A stretch of 64,000 nucleotides of DNA from an uncultured Rothia sp. (GCA_946221065.1 CAMIIO010000002.1:1-64000); one strand, 5' to 3'. Shown: positions 26,025 to 34,772, numbered from the stretch's first letter. Notes: generated by a model not told the origin, from the sequence alone. Numbers and translations: made by a program.

Positions 26025-26486
26025 CTAGAACTGCACCACCGCCTGCGCCTTTACCAGCACCTTCTGCTCTTTACCCTCGGCATCGGGGGCAGAAACCGTC
26101 AAATCGACGCGGGCGGTTCGGGCGTCGTCGTCAAGTGCGCCAATCTTGCCCGAAATACTCAGCATGTTTCCGCCCTCGGTAGGTGCCTGGGCGCCGGTTG
26201 CGTCCGGAACCACCACAGGCTTAGTAAAACGAGTCTGATAATCCACAATCTTGCCCGGGTCCCCCACCCAATCGGTCACCAGCTGCACCGCCGCTCCCAT
26301 GGTGAACATGCCGTGTGCAATCACCCCCGGCAACCCAACAGCGGTAGCAAAACGCTCATTCCAGTGAATCGGATTAAAGTCCCCCGACGCCGCCGCATAA
26401 CGTACCAAGTCGGCACGAGAGACTGTCACGGTAGTAGAGCCAATGTCCTGACCCTTTTCAAGCTGTGCAAAATCTGGCTGTGCCAT
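26025..26486 (-). CDS. MaoC-family hydratase/dehydratase (HadB-like)
   Basis: About 153 residues, single hot-dog fold. The hydratase signature AASGDFNPIHWNERFATAVGLPGVIAHGMFT (about 30-60 in two parts) contains the catalytic Asp and His. It begins MAQPDFAQLEKGQDIG; the ATG at 26486 follows GAGGAC at 7 bases. Paired with the FAS1-like gene just upstream (4-base gap), it matches the HadA-HadB heterodimers of mycobacteria that dehydrate 3-hydroxyacyl-ACP in mycolate elongation. Since this organism is not expected to make mycolic acids, the substrate is more likely a fatty-acid or other acyl thioester. Confidence 0.85.
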   Translation of the reverse strand: MAQPDFAQLEKGQDIGSTTVTVSRADLVRYAAASGDFNPIHWNERFATAVGLPGVIAHGMFTMGAAVQLVTDWVGDPGKIVDYQTRFTKPVVVPDATGAQAPTEGGNMLSISGKIGALDDDARTARVDLTVSAPDAEGKEQKVLVKAQAVVQF

Positions 26487-26490
26487 GTTT

Positions 26491-26961
26491 TTAGTCCTCT
26501 CCTCGAACCAACAGCGACGAGAGGCAGGTACAGACCTTCTCGCCCTGAACGGTAGTAATTTCTTCGCGAGTGGTAAGCATGGCACCGGGCTCCATCACAC
26601 GCACGTTATCCACATGCACCTCGGTACGTAGCTCATCACCGGCAACGATAGGGCTGTGATGGGTAAAACGCTGATCCGCGTGAACCACGCGCGAAAAGTC
26701 GATTCCAGCATCCGGATCCTGAATGAGCGCGGCGTCGGCTTGCTGCGCCAGGATAATAGCAAAGGTTGGTGGTGCCACGACGTCGGTATAGCCTGCCTTC
26801 CGGGCGGCATCGACGTCGAAATATAGCGGGCTGGTTGCCTTTACGGCGCGGGCAAACTCGCGAATGCGCTCGCGCCCTACCTGGAAGGTCTGTTCGGTGG
26901 AATAAGTCCGCCCGATAATGTGGGTGTTAATGCTCTGGGGTTCAGAATTAGCTTCAGACAT
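26491..26961 (-). CDS. FAS1-like dehydratase-domain protein (HadA-like)
   Basis: A 156-residue hot-dog protein of the N-terminal MaoC/FAS1-like dehydratase family. It has VGRERIREFARAVKATSPLYFDVDAARKAGY and VVAPPTFAIILAQQA, typical of the non-catalytic, substrate-binding partner subunit. HADQRFTHHSPIVAGDEL is also conserved in style. Four bases separate it from the catalytic MaoC gene downstream. In many actinobacteria this pair precedes murB; here MFS and nad genes lie between. The upstream 57-123 bases contain a large hairpin. Confidence 0.85.
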   Translation of the reverse strand: MSEANSEPQSINTHIIGRTYSTEQTFQVGRERIREFARAVKATSPLYFDVDAARKAGYTDVVAPPTFAIILAQQADAALIQDPDAGIDFSRVVHADQRFTHHSPIVAGDELRTEVHVDNVRVMEPGAMLTTREEITTVQGEKVCTCLSSLLVRGED

Positions 26962-27017
26962 AGTGAAATCTTATCTACTCTCCCCCGCTATCTCGTAAAA
27001 CTTTCTCAACAGCGCGA

Positions 27018-27084
27018 TAATGTACCGCTTCTATTACACCGGCACGTCTTCTTGTGCATACGGTGTAATGGAAGCGGTACATTA
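27018..27084. repeat. Long inverted repeat upstream of the HadA/HadB-like pair
   Basis: Two 24-base arms (27018-27041 and 27061-27084) pair with a single G-U wobble. The 19-base loop holds a further 4-bp hairpin (27042-27045 with 27054-27057). It lies between the Nramp-like gene stop and the hadA-like start on the same strand. There is no T-tract, so a simple terminator is doubtful. Confidence 0.85.
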
Positions 27085-27107
27085 GCTCATCTCAGGGGAA
27101 AACACAG

Positions 27108-28406
27108 CTAGGAAAAGACCTTAGCAACCGCCTCAATCGTCTGCTGTACGCCCAAAATACCAAAAAGAACCGCGCAAATAGCCAGCACCGCATTGGTAAA
27201 CCAGCCATTACGCCACTTGTCCGGGACCCGACGCGTATTCAAAATCCACAGCAGGGTTATCGCAAGAAACGGCATGAACAGTGCGCCCAGCACACCATAC
27301 AGCAGGATTAAGAAAATCGGCTTATCAAGAAGTAGCAGCACCATCGGTGGGAAAGTCAGCCACAGCACATAGAACTTAAAGTACTTACCGCCGGTGCGGG
27401 TATCGGGGTGCCCCGGTTCCAGATGACGAACCTTGCCCCAAAAATCCGCAAACATTAGTGATACGCCGGACCACACGCCAACGATGGAAGAAAACGACGC
27501 CGCCCAAAAGCCCACCAAGAACAGGTGACCGACCAGCACGCCATACCGCTCGTCCAAAACGCTTGCCAAATCCAGCAGGCCCTTATCGCTACTAGAGACT
27601 GCTACACCCGCCGAGTACAGCACCTCAACACCAATAATCATGGTGGCGAGCACAAACACTCCGGAAATCACATAGGCAACCGTATTATCAAGCTGCATAA
27701 CGCGCATGAACTTAGGCCGGTCCCAGCCCTTTTCACGAAGCCAGTACCCGTATGCCGCGAGGGTGATCGTTCCGCCGACGCCGCCGGCAAGAGCCAGCGT
27801 GTACGTGATCGCGCCGTGAGGAATCAACGGGATAAGACCCTTGACGAGGCTGGGCAGGTTCGGGAGGGTAAAAATAGCCAGTCCCACAATCAGCACAAAC
27901 ATAATGCCTACAAGTACGGCAGTAAACTTTTCAACCAGCTGATATTTACCAAACCACACAATCGTAAAACCCAGCAGCCCCATCACGATTGCCCAACACC
28001 ACAGCGGTAGGAAGGGAAAAAGAACCGCTAGCGGCATGGCCGCCGAACTCATCGCCGTCGCGCCGTAGACGAATCCCCAAATCAAAATATAGGGGCCAAA
28101 ATATACGCTGGTCCACGCACCCAGGCTTCGCCAGCCTTCAAAGATGGTGCGCCCGGTTGCCAGGGTGTAGCGGGCGGCGCCCTCAACCAGCACAATCTTC
28201 ATCAGCACACCCACAACGACCGTCCAGAGTAGAGCATATCCTACCTGGGAGCCGGCAACCAGTGTTGCGACGAGGTCTGGGGCGCCGATACCGGTTGCGG
28301 CAACCACTAGGCCGGGGCCGATAATCTTATATTTTTCAATTTTTACTACTGGTTCATTCGGATCAACCAGGAATTCCGGAAATTTTTCCCGTGGGGATCG
28401 AGTCAT
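27108..28406 (-). CDS. Nramp-superfamily transporter lacking the canonical metal motifs
   Basis: A 432-residue membrane protein with about eleven helices and the Nramp/LeuT-like fold signature GPGLVVAATGIGAPDLVATLVAGSQVGYALLW. The helix 1 motif DPGN of true Mn/Fe transporters is replaced by GAPD (about residues 41-44). The helix 6 MPH motif is replaced by GGTITLAAYGYW. These substitutions put it outside characterised MntH proteins, so Mn or Fe transport should not be assumed; a related Mg-transporter clade (NRMT) also has altered motifs. GGAG lies 7 bases before the ATG. A canonical MntH is encoded separately at 45.9 kb. Confidence 0.75.
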   Translation of the reverse strand: MTRSPREKFPEFLVDPNEPVVKIEKYKIIGPGLVVAATGIGAPDLVATLVAGSQVGYALLWTVVVGVLMKIVLVEGAARYTLATGRTIFEGWRSLGAWTSVYFGPYILIWGFVYGATAMSSAAMPLAVLFPFLPLWCWAIVMGLLGFTIVWFGKYQLVEKFTAVLVGIMFVLIVGLAIFTLPNLPSLVKGLIPLIPHGAITYTLALAGGVGGTITLAAYGYWLREKGWDRPKFMRVMQLDNTVAYVISGVFVLATMIIGVEVLYSAGVAVSSSDKGLLDLASVLDERYGVLVGHLFLVGFWAASFSSIVGVWSGVSLMFADFWGKVRHLEPGHPDTRTGGKYFKFYVLWLTFPPMVLLLLDKPIFLILLYGVLGALFMPFLAITLLWILNTRRVPDKWRNGWFTNAVLAICAVLFGILGVQQTIEAVAKVFS

Positions 28407-28549
28407 AACACATCTCCACTACGTTGGGCGAATAGTTATTTCGCGTATGGTTCTGCAATAACAGGGTTTCAACCATGTTAGGGGTATCACATTAATTTGA
28501 AAAGTGAAACACACCCAAACCCGTCATATTACGCCCCTCCCACCCCGCC

Positions 28550-28624
28550 TGCGGTACGTACCGCAAAAAGTGTTTTATCGCGCAAAAAATGCGCGATAAA
28601 GTTCGTTTTGCGGTAGGTACCGCA
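28550..28624. repeat. Nested palindromes with GGTACC cores
   Basis: The 14-base perfect palindrome GCGGTACGTACCGC (28551-28564) forms part of a 19-base outer arm (28550-28568) that pairs with 28606-28624 with one mismatch. Inside lies an independent 11-bp hairpin (28574-28584 with 28590-28600, A5 loop). It is located about 145 bases upstream of the Nramp-like start, so it may be an operator as well as a structural element. Confidence 0.85.
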
Positions 28625-28671
28625 AAACGAACAGAGCAAACAGGGGTATAGGACAGACCGGGAGGAAACAG

Positions 28672-28705
28672 AAAACCCGCTTACTCAACAGAGTAAACGG
28701 GTTTT
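28672..28705 (-). terminator. Terminator of tRNA-Thr
   Basis: A 15-bp stem with one mismatch (28672-28686 with 28691-28705) has a 4-base loop and its own terminal T4 on the - strand. It lies 14 bases past the tRNA. Confidence 0.75.
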
Positions 28706-28719
28706 GTTATGAAAATCTG

Positions 28720-28791
28720 AGCCCCGACCGGGAATCGATCCCGGGACCTCCATCTTACCAAGATGGCGCTCTACCACTGAGCTATCGGGGC
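28720..28791 (-). tRNA. tRNA-Thr (anticodon GGT)
   Basis: The reverse strand gives a 72-nt cloverleaf. Acceptor GCCCCGA pairs with TCGGGGC, the D-arm is AGCTCAGTGGTAGAGC, the anticodon arm CCATC-TTGGTAA-GATGG carries GGT, and the T-arm contains GATCGATTC. The CCA end is not encoded. Confidence 0.95.
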
Positions 28792-28876
28792 AACAGAGAA
28801 TACTCTACATGATATAGCGGAGAGGGCGCAAACTCAGAGGCTAAAAATTTTCGGTGTTCTAGAACACCTACAACAA

Positions 28877-28908
28877 AGCGGGCGAGCACCCAAAGGTACT
28901 CACCCGCT
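28877..28908 (-). terminator. Terminator after the DEAD-box helicase gene
   Basis: Arms 28877-28890 and 28895-28908 pair with one mismatch, followed by TTTGTTG on the - strand. It lies about 80 bases past the helicase stop. Confidence 0.6.
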
Positions 28909-28987
28909 CATAGCAATTCCCTCCCCGCCAGCGTCGGAATGTTTAGCCTATGTGGCTTCGTTCCCACACTCGCACAGGGTAAGAATA

Positions 28988-31000
28988 TTAGTAATTATTG
29001 GAACGACGTCCATAGCCGCCGTCACGACCACCGCGACGGTCATCGCGATCTCCATGGTAGCCACCGCGGCCACCATCACGACCACCACGGTAACCGCCGT
29101 CGCGGCCACCACGATCTCCACGGTAGCCACCGCGGCCGCCGTCACGACCGCCACGGTAACCACCATCACGACCACCGCGACCGCCACCCTTGGGACCGTT
29201 ATCGCGGGTAATCTCCAACAGCTGACCATTCAGCTCGGTGTCTTCCAAACGATCGAAGAAATCACGCGGCAGATCTTCTGGCAGACCAACAATAGTAAAG
29301 TGCTTGCGGATGTCAATTGAACCAACCTGCGAGCCCTTGATGCCACCTTCATTAGCCAAAGCACCAACAATCATGCCCGGGTTCACGCGGTTAACGTGGC
29401 CAACCTGCAGCTTGTAATTGACCATGCCCTCTTCTTGACGGCGAGGCTTACGCTCACCGCGTTCACCACGATCACGGCCACCGCGGTCATTATCAAAGTC
29501 ACGGTCACGGCCACGCTTGGGCTCAGGAATTTCTTCCACAAAGAACGGACGGCCTTCCTGAGCAATCACAGCAATAGCTGCCGCGATTTCCAAGGGATCG
29601 ACGTCATTTTCGTTCTCGTAAGCCGTAATAATTTCACGGAACAAGGAGAGATCTTCTGCCTCAATGGTGTCTGTGATCTGCTGAGCAAAGCGAGTCTTGC
29701 GGTTCTCATTAACATCAGCAACAGAAGGCATGTGCATCTGCTCAACCGGCTGACGGGTAGCTTTCTCAATCTGACGCAACATGTACTTCTCACGTGGGGT
29801 CATAAAGAGGATAGCTTCGCCTTCGCGACCGGCGCGACCGGTACGGCCAATGCGGTGCACATAGGATTCGGTGTCGTGAGGAATATCAAAGTTCACGACG
29901 AGGGAGATACGCTCCACGTCCAAACCACGAGCGGCGACGTCAGTGGCGACCAAAATATCGATGCGACCATCACGCAAGGAATCAACGGTGCGCTCACGCA
30001 ACTGCTGGGGAATATCACCGTTAATAGCAGCCGCCTGGTAACCGCGAGCCTTCAACTTCTCAGCGAGTTCTTCAGTTTCTTTCTTGGTCCGCACAAAGGC
30101 GATGACGCCGTCGTAGTTGCCTACTTCGAGCACACGAGTCATTGCGTCTAGTTTGTGCGAGTGCATTACCTGGATATAGCGCTGACGAATGTTTGGCGCG
30201 GTAGAGGTTTTAGACTTCACACGTACTTCGGCGGGGTTGTCCAAGTACTTTTCAGCAATCTTGCGAATGGTCTTGGGCATGGTTGCGGAGAACAGTGCAA
30301 CCTGCTTGGAGTCCGGGGTGTTGGAGAGGATTTCTTCCACATCATCGGCAAAGCCCATGCGGAGCATTTCATCGGCTTCATCCAGCACCAGGTACTGCAG
30401 ATTGGAAAGATCCAGCGAGCCCTTCTTGATGTGGTCAATGACACGGCCGGGAGTACCCACAACTACCTGCGCGCCACGGCGCAAGCCGTTGAGCTGCGGG
30501 CCGTAGGGTGAGCCACCGTAGATGGGAAGAACGGTGAAGTTCTCCATGTGAGTTGCGTAGGAGGTGAAGGCCTCTGCACCCTGCAAGGCGAGCTCGCGGG
30601 TAGGTGCTAGAACCAGCACCTGGGTGTCTTTGGAGACGCCGTTGACGTCTGCCAGTTCAGCTAGGCGTGAGAGCGCGGGTACAGCAAATGCTGCGGTTTT
30701 ACCTGTACCGGTCTGGGCTAGACCGACGACGTCGCGGCCTTCAAGCAGAAGCGGAATGGTTTGTTCCTGAATGGGTGAGGGCTTTTCGTACCCTATTTCT
30801 TCAAGAGCTGTGAGAACACGGGCGTCCAAGCCAAGGTCGGTGAAACGCACAGCGTTATCATCTTCCGTTGAAGCCTTGGTGGTGTCTTCGGGGGTGTTAG
30901 GAATTTCTACCTCTGTAGGTTCGATAAATTCCAGGCCTGCAGTGTTAGCAGAGTTATTTTCAGTCAATTGTTCCTCGTGGGTGGGATCTTGCACCGCCAT
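28988..31000 (-). CDS. deaD: DEAD-box RNA helicase with RGG tail (DeaD/CsdA-like)
   Basis: A 670-residue ATP-dependent RNA helicase. The Q motif (FTDLGLDARVLTALEEIGY...PSPIQ, about 53-78), Walker A AQTGTGKT (95-102), PTRELA, DEAD (207-210), SAT (238-240) and HRIGRTGRAGR are all present, so it should be catalytically active. Residues ~470-560 contain the DbpA-type RNA-binding domain (YKLQVGHVNRVNPGMIVGALANEGGI split across strands). The last 75 residues are Gly/Arg/Asp repeats of GGRDGGYRG type ending GRRSNNY, which bind RNA non-specifically. CsdA-like enzymes act in ribosome assembly and mRNA turnover in the cold. A 358-base leader without genes precedes it, as is common for cold-induced helicases. 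Confidence 0.92.
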   Translation of the reverse strand: MAVQDPTHEEQLTENNSANTAGLEFIEPTEVEIPNTPEDTTKASTEDDNAVRFTDLGLDARVLTALEEIGYEKPSPIQEQTIPLLLEGRDVVGLAQTGTGKTAAFAVPALSRLAELADVNGVSKDTQVLVLAPTRELALQGAEAFTSYATHMENFTVLPIYGGSPYGPQLNGLRRGAQVVVGTPGRVIDHIKKGSLDLSNLQYLVLDEADEMLRMGFADDVEEILSNTPDSKQVALFSATMPKTIRKIAEKYLDNPAEVRVKSKTSTAPNIRQRYIQVMHSHKLDAMTRVLEVGNYDGVIAFVRTKKETEELAEKLKARGYQAAAINGDIPQQLRERTVDSLRDGRIDILVATDVAARGLDVERISLVVNFDIPHDTESYVHRIGRTGRAGREGEAILFMTPREKYMLRQIEKATRQPVEQMHMPSVADVNENRKTRFAQQITDTIEAEDLSLFREIITAYENENDVDPLEIAAAIAVIAQEGRPFFVEEIPEPKRGRDRDFDNDRGGRDRGERGERKPRRQEEGMVNYKLQVGHVNRVNPGMIVGALANEGGIKGSQVGSIDIRKHFTIVGLPEDLPRDFFDRLEDTELNGQLLEITRDNGPKGGGRGGRDGGYRGGRDGGRGGYRGDRGGRDGGYRGGRDGGRGGYHGDRDDRRGGRDGGYGRRSNNY
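29000..29190. repeat. Degenerate tandem repeats coding the RGG tail
   Basis: Imperfect repeats of about 27-51 bases, rich in CCACCGCGACC/CCGTCACGACC, encode the helicase Gly-Arg-Asp tail. Several blocks are almost identical, such as the two GRDGGYRGGRDGGRGGY copies. Confidence 0.75.
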
Positions 31001-31358
31001 ACGGTGCCTCTATCCGGTGATCCCCTGTTGCTCGCTAAGTGGGTGGGCCATCTTCGGTGGGCGCCACCTTCCCTGCCCTCTAATGATTAGGTGCAGTTAG
31101 CTCACAGTTATCCGCTGAGGAAATGTGGTGAGCTTTGAAGTTTGCGCGCTTTGTGCGAGCTGGTTTGTTCGTCATCCTGAACCCGGCTGGTTCAAGGAAG
31201 GAGACTTTATGAGCGCCTGTTTTCAGTCGGTCGGCGCGTGCCTCGGTATCTAGGGAAACCGGTAATGTACTTTTCTCACTTTACAGCATGGATGGGATTT
31301 TTACCCTCGCAGGTGACGTATCGAACAAGGGTAATTTTTGACTTTCGGTAAAAATAAC
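31001..31358. other. Long leader/intergenic region of deaD
   Basis: 358 bases with no gene. On the - strand this is the 5' region of deaD and includes GAGGC 5 bases before its ATG. A weak 7-bp inverted repeat (AGCTCAC...GTGAGCT) lies near 31100-31135. No known RNA element is recognised, but a thermosensitive leader is plausible. Confidence 0.5.
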
Positions 31359-32981
31359 CTATTCCACTCGTTTCACAATAAAAATGCTTCCGATTTGTCG
31401 CTCTACTTGATAGTTTGCCGGGTAGCGCTCGTTAGCGTAAGAGGCAGGGTCTTTGGGCGGGTTGCCACCCCATGCCGTTCCGGCGCGATCAATGACCACA
31501 TAATCGGGTGCCGGTTCGCCCTCATGCGAAATCCAGTACACGGTATGTTCGGGCACAAGGTAGGTGAGAATACTCAAGTCGGAAGCCACCACAGCACCTG
31601 CCGGGATGGCGTCCACGGCTTGCTGCTTCATCTGATCTGTTGCGGAAAGTTGTGTGGTGGCAAAGGCAGGTTTAGTAAGGGACCATAGCGGAGCCTGCGG
31701 GAGCATAGCTGCTGCAACACCAAATGCCACCGCAGAAAACACCCATTGAAAAGCCGGTTTATCGAATAGGTGCAGGTCCCGAGCCGAATACCTGACAGAC
31801 GCGCTACCGCTTGTTCGGTGCGGCTTGCCCTCCGCGACGACGTTGTTACGTCGCTGAATCGCATCCACAAGAGCTATAAACACCACGGGCATTAGAACGA
31901 GCGAATAATGCCAGGTAGATTCCCAGTACCCGTGGTTAGGCGAGAGGAAACGCCACATTAAAGTGGGTAGGGCTACCAGAGCAATCGGAGAACATATCCA
32001 CGCTCCGGCCCCAGCCAGCAAAAGTAGCCCCAGGCTCTTGGATTTTACCCACGGATAGAAAAGCTGAGAGAAAGCACCTAGCGGATCCGCCACGGCAGCA
32101 CCCACATCAATCTTGTCTGCGTAGTCGAATTGTCCGGCGTTGTTGAAGAACGGCAGGATAAAGCCCACAGCTAGCGCTGCCCAAGCTACACCCCAGATGA
32201 GTAGCATGGAGGATTCTAACAATGCCCCTCGACGCAGAAGAGTGCGGGAAGCAGCGGAGAGTCGTTCTCCTATGGTTGGAGTTTTTTGATTCTCTGAACG
32301 TAACGGAACAAGGACGTTGAAGAGGGCGGGCAGGGATCGTGTACGAATGAGTGCAACCACGCCAATAGCCAGCACTGTAATGCCCAGGTCTTCTTTCACA
32401 AAAACTAGGGGCATAGCCCATAGCACAGCCTTACGAACCTGCAGAGAAGGTTGGGGTGTAAAGCGTGCACATGCCAGGTTCCCCAAAGAAAGCACCAAGA
32501 AGGGCAGGGCAAAAGCTACTTCGTGAAATTGTACGGAAATAGCATTTTGGACGCCGTAGCTCAACGCATACGCAGTCGAAATAAGAAGCGCTGGGATGGG
32601 TTTGAGTAGGCGTAGAGCAAAGAGTGCCAAGAAATATATGGATAGCGCAACCAACGCATTTTGCACGTAGAGCAGGGTAGCAGGTGAGGGAAATGCCCAA
32701 TAAAACGGGGCAAGCACAATCAAAATAGGGTGGAAGTGATCTCCCCAGAGATTAAATCCTGCCCCCTTGATGGGCACGATAGGCGGAAATTCGCCCCGCG
32801 CATAGGCTTGGGCAAGCTGGCTAAAGATACCAAGATCCCACGAGGGGGTGACGAAATGTTTGTATTGAAAAAAGGAATAGGTGCTGTATATTGCAAAACT
32901 TATCAGCGCCGTGAGGGCCGCGAGTACTCGATGGCGCGCGGGAAGAACCGGACGTTGGGTACTCTGGAGCGCGCGCTTCAT
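31359..32981 (-). CDS. DUF2079 polytopic membrane protein
   Basis: A 540-residue protein with about nine to eleven hydrophobic segments. The N-terminal part holds the DUF2079 hallmarks WDLGIFSQLAQAYARGEFP, FNLWGDHFHPILIVLAPFYW and ISVQFHEVAFALPFLVL, then FVKEDLGITVLAIG. These conserved acidic and His residues lie at the outer face, as in GT-C glycosyltransferases such as PMT, to which the family is related. The C-terminal ~60 residues (TYLVPEHTVYWISHEGEPAPDYVVID...) look like a soluble extracytoplasmic domain. Involvement in cell-envelope sugar transfer is inference only. It diverges from the AlkA-like gene. Confidence 0.8.
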   Translation of the reverse strand: MKRALQSTQRPVLPARHRVLAALTALISFAIYSTYSFFQYKHFVTPSWDLGIFSQLAQAYARGEFPPIVPIKGAGFNLWGDHFHPILIVLAPFYWAFPSPATLLYVQNALVALSIYFLALFALRLLKPIPALLISTAYALSYGVQNAISVQFHEVAFALPFLVLSLGNLACARFTPQPSLQVRKAVLWAMPLVFVKEDLGITVLAIGVVALIRTRSLPALFNVLVPLRSENQKTPTIGERLSAASRTLLRRGALLESSMLLIWGVAWAALAVGFILPFFNNAGQFDYADKIDVGAAVADPLGAFSQLFYPWVKSKSLGLLLLAGAGAWICSPIALVALPTLMWRFLSPNHGYWESTWHYSLVLMPVVFIALVDAIQRRNNVVAEGKPHRTSGSASVRYSARDLHLFDKPAFQWVFSAVAFGVAAAMLPQAPLWSLTKPAFATTQLSATDQMKQQAVDAIPAGAVVASDLSILTYLVPEHTVYWISHEGEPAPDYVVIDRAGTAWGGNPPKDPASYANERYPANYQVERQIGSIFIVKRVE

Positions 32982-33081
32982 TTATTCTCGCTTCATCGGG
33001 GTACATTTTGCTTTATCCAGGCTAACTGAGTTGGCTTTGTTCTGTCCCTTCCACGCTGGAATTCATGTAAAAATTACTATC

Positions 33082-34085
33082 GTGTACAGCACTAGCCTTA
33101 CCATTGTTCCCCCGTTTCCCGTGAGTCTGCCTAGCGTTCTTGCTCCGTTGCAGCGAGGCCGGCAGGACCCTATTACTCAACGCGGACGCGGTAATCCCCG
33201 AAGTATTTGGACGAGCACTACCGTAAACCGCACCCCGATTGTGTTACGCTTTGAGCAGAAGATGGCTCCCAGCTCATCCTTAGCTGAACGATTATTGACA
33301 CCTATTCAGATACACCTTTGGGCAGAACACACTCCCTCAGCCCTAGGAGATATAGAGCAATTGTGCCAGGAGCTGCCGGGATGGGTTGGTGCATACGATA
33401 GCTGGGAAAAACTTAAACATCCTTCACTATGGAAGCTACTGCCTCGTTCACTACAGCGCGCTGGTAAAGAACACCCCGGCGTAAGGCTGGGGGCGAGCAA
33501 CGATATTTTCAAGCATGCGGTGAATGCCATCACCGAGCAGCGTGTTACCGGTATTGAAGCCATGGGCGGGCTTCGGCGGATTCTTCGCATATACGGTACC
33601 CCGCTCCCCCGCACGGGCTTTTCGGATCAGCCACTAAATATGGTCTTTTTCCCTTCACCTCATACCATCGCCGGCATTCCTTCGTGGACGTGGCATACCG
33701 CTGGGTACGATAGGGCGCGATCCGAAACTATCGTGAGGTACGCCAGTCAAGCGGAAAGTATTGAGCGTTTGGGGCGCACTCACGACGTCGCAGAATTAGC
33801 TCAAGCACTGTACAGCATTTCGGGAGTGGGGCTCTGGACTATTGCAGAGATTCTTCAGCGTTCACATGGCCATCCGGATGCGGTGAGCGTGGGTGACTAT
33901 CATTTAGCTCACCACATCACCTGGATTTTCGACGGACGCCGAGGCAACGATTATAGAATGCTTGAGGTTCTTGCCCCCCCTTCGCCGGGCACCGTTATCG
34001 CGTGATTGCCCTTGCTAAAGCCGCTGGCATTACCGAGCCGCGAACCGCTCCGCGCTTAGCACCACAAGACCACCGGGGGCATTAG
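33082..34085 (+). pseudogene. DNA-3-methyladenine glycosylase II (AlkA-like), frameshifted near the 3' end
   Basis: An HhH-GPD base-excision glycosylase. YSISGVGLWTIAEILQRSHG is the helix-hairpin-helix with its Gly-rich turn, and AVSVGDYHLAH holds the catalytic aspartate. The first frame stops at 34005 with an atypical end. A run of seven C at 33974-33980 precedes it, and reading the following bases two positions out gives FAGHRYRVIALAKAAGI and a stop at 34083-34085, the expected family ending. So either one C is missing or two are extra: a true frameshift, a phase-variable tract or a sequencing error. The start is uncertain; GTG 33082 is used because no ATG fits. Confidence 0.7.
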
Positions 34086-34099
34086 CACATCGTTATATA

Positions 34100-34136
34100 A
34101 CTGAAGGAACATTCCCGCAAGAACGTTCCTTCAGTT
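34100..34136. terminator. Bidirectional terminator between the glycosylase and trxA
   Basis: Arms 34100-34114 and 34121-34135 pair with one mismatch, between convergent genes. Confidence 0.7.
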
Positions 34137-34191
34137 CAGTTGGGTTTAGCTAGCATCTGCCTAACATACCCAAGGCTACACATACTATGCC

Positions 34192-34575
34192 TTAGGACTG
34201 TTCCGAATTTTCTTTAGCTTCAGCTTCTGCAACCTGCTTGCGCACCTCGTCCATGTCCAAGTCACGAACAGCCTGAATAACCTGCCCCAGCTGAGAAGAG
34301 TTCAACGCGCCGGGCTGAGAAAAGACAAGCACACCCTCACGGAAAGCCATCAGAGTGGGGATTGAGGAAATTCCTGCAGCCGCAGCCAGCTCCTGCTGGT
34401 CTTCGGTATCAACCTTGCCAAAGGTAATATCTTGATGCTGCTCGGAAGCCTCTTCAAAAACGGGGCCGAACTGCTTACAGGGGCCACACCACTCCGCCCA
34501 AAAGTCCAGCAACAGAATATCGCTCTGTTCAACTGTTTGAGTCAAATTTTCCTGAGTAATTTCAATGGTAGTCAT
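34192..34575 (-). CDS. trxA: Thioredoxin
   Basis: A 127-residue thioredoxin. The redox motif is DFWAEWCGPCKQFGP (C30, C33), and the cis-proline is in GISSIPTLMAF. A 20-residue acidic Glu/Ala-rich tail (EVRKQVAEAEAKENSEQS) extends the usual ~108-residue fold. The start MTTIEITQEN at 34575 was chosen by family length; the frame is open 12 codons upstream but without a good ribosome site. It reduces protein disulfides in the cytoplasm using thioredoxin reductase, which is not in this window. Confidence 0.92.
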   Translation of the reverse strand: MTTIEITQENLTQTVEQSDILLLDFWAEWCGPCKQFGPVFEEASEQHQDITFGKVDTEDQQELAAAAGISSIPTLMAFREGVLVFSQPGALNSSQLGQVIQAVRDLDMDEVRKQVAEAEAKENSEQS

Positions 34576-34737
34576 ACGTTGAACACTACCGGGCAGCATA
34601 CCGAGTGCCAACTAATTTCACTGTCAATGAAGTTGCGGCACATAGTTCTTGCGAAAATCCCATTTTCTTGGGGTATAACCCAAAAAGATGAGACTAGAAC
34701 AAGGATAGAACCTACCCTCACCGTTAGACAATAAAAA

Positions 34738-34764
34738 ATCCTCACCCAGAACCTAGGTGAGGAT
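34738..34764 (-). terminator. Terminator of tRNA-Tyr
   Basis: The stem ATCCTCACC/GGTGAGGAT on the - strand is followed by six T. It begins about 9 bases past the tRNA-Tyr 3' end. Confidence 0.85.
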
Positions 34765-34772
34765 CTTTGTCT

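Larger units (their letters stand above)
28407..28719. other. Intergenic region with palindromes, Nramp-like gene to tRNA-Thr
   Basis: 313 bases without a gene. It contains the nested palindromes (28550-28624) and the tRNA-Thr terminator (28672-28705). Nothing else is recognised. Confidence 0.7.

Noticed and set aside
28952..29320. Long open frames on both strands across the Gly-rich helicase tail
   Set aside because: They are shadow frames of the RGG repeat code; composition is low complexity and no ribosome site fits.
32881..33081. ATG-like extension of the glycosylase overlapping the DUF2079 gene
   Set aside because: It runs antisense through the DUF2079 start and has no family similarity.
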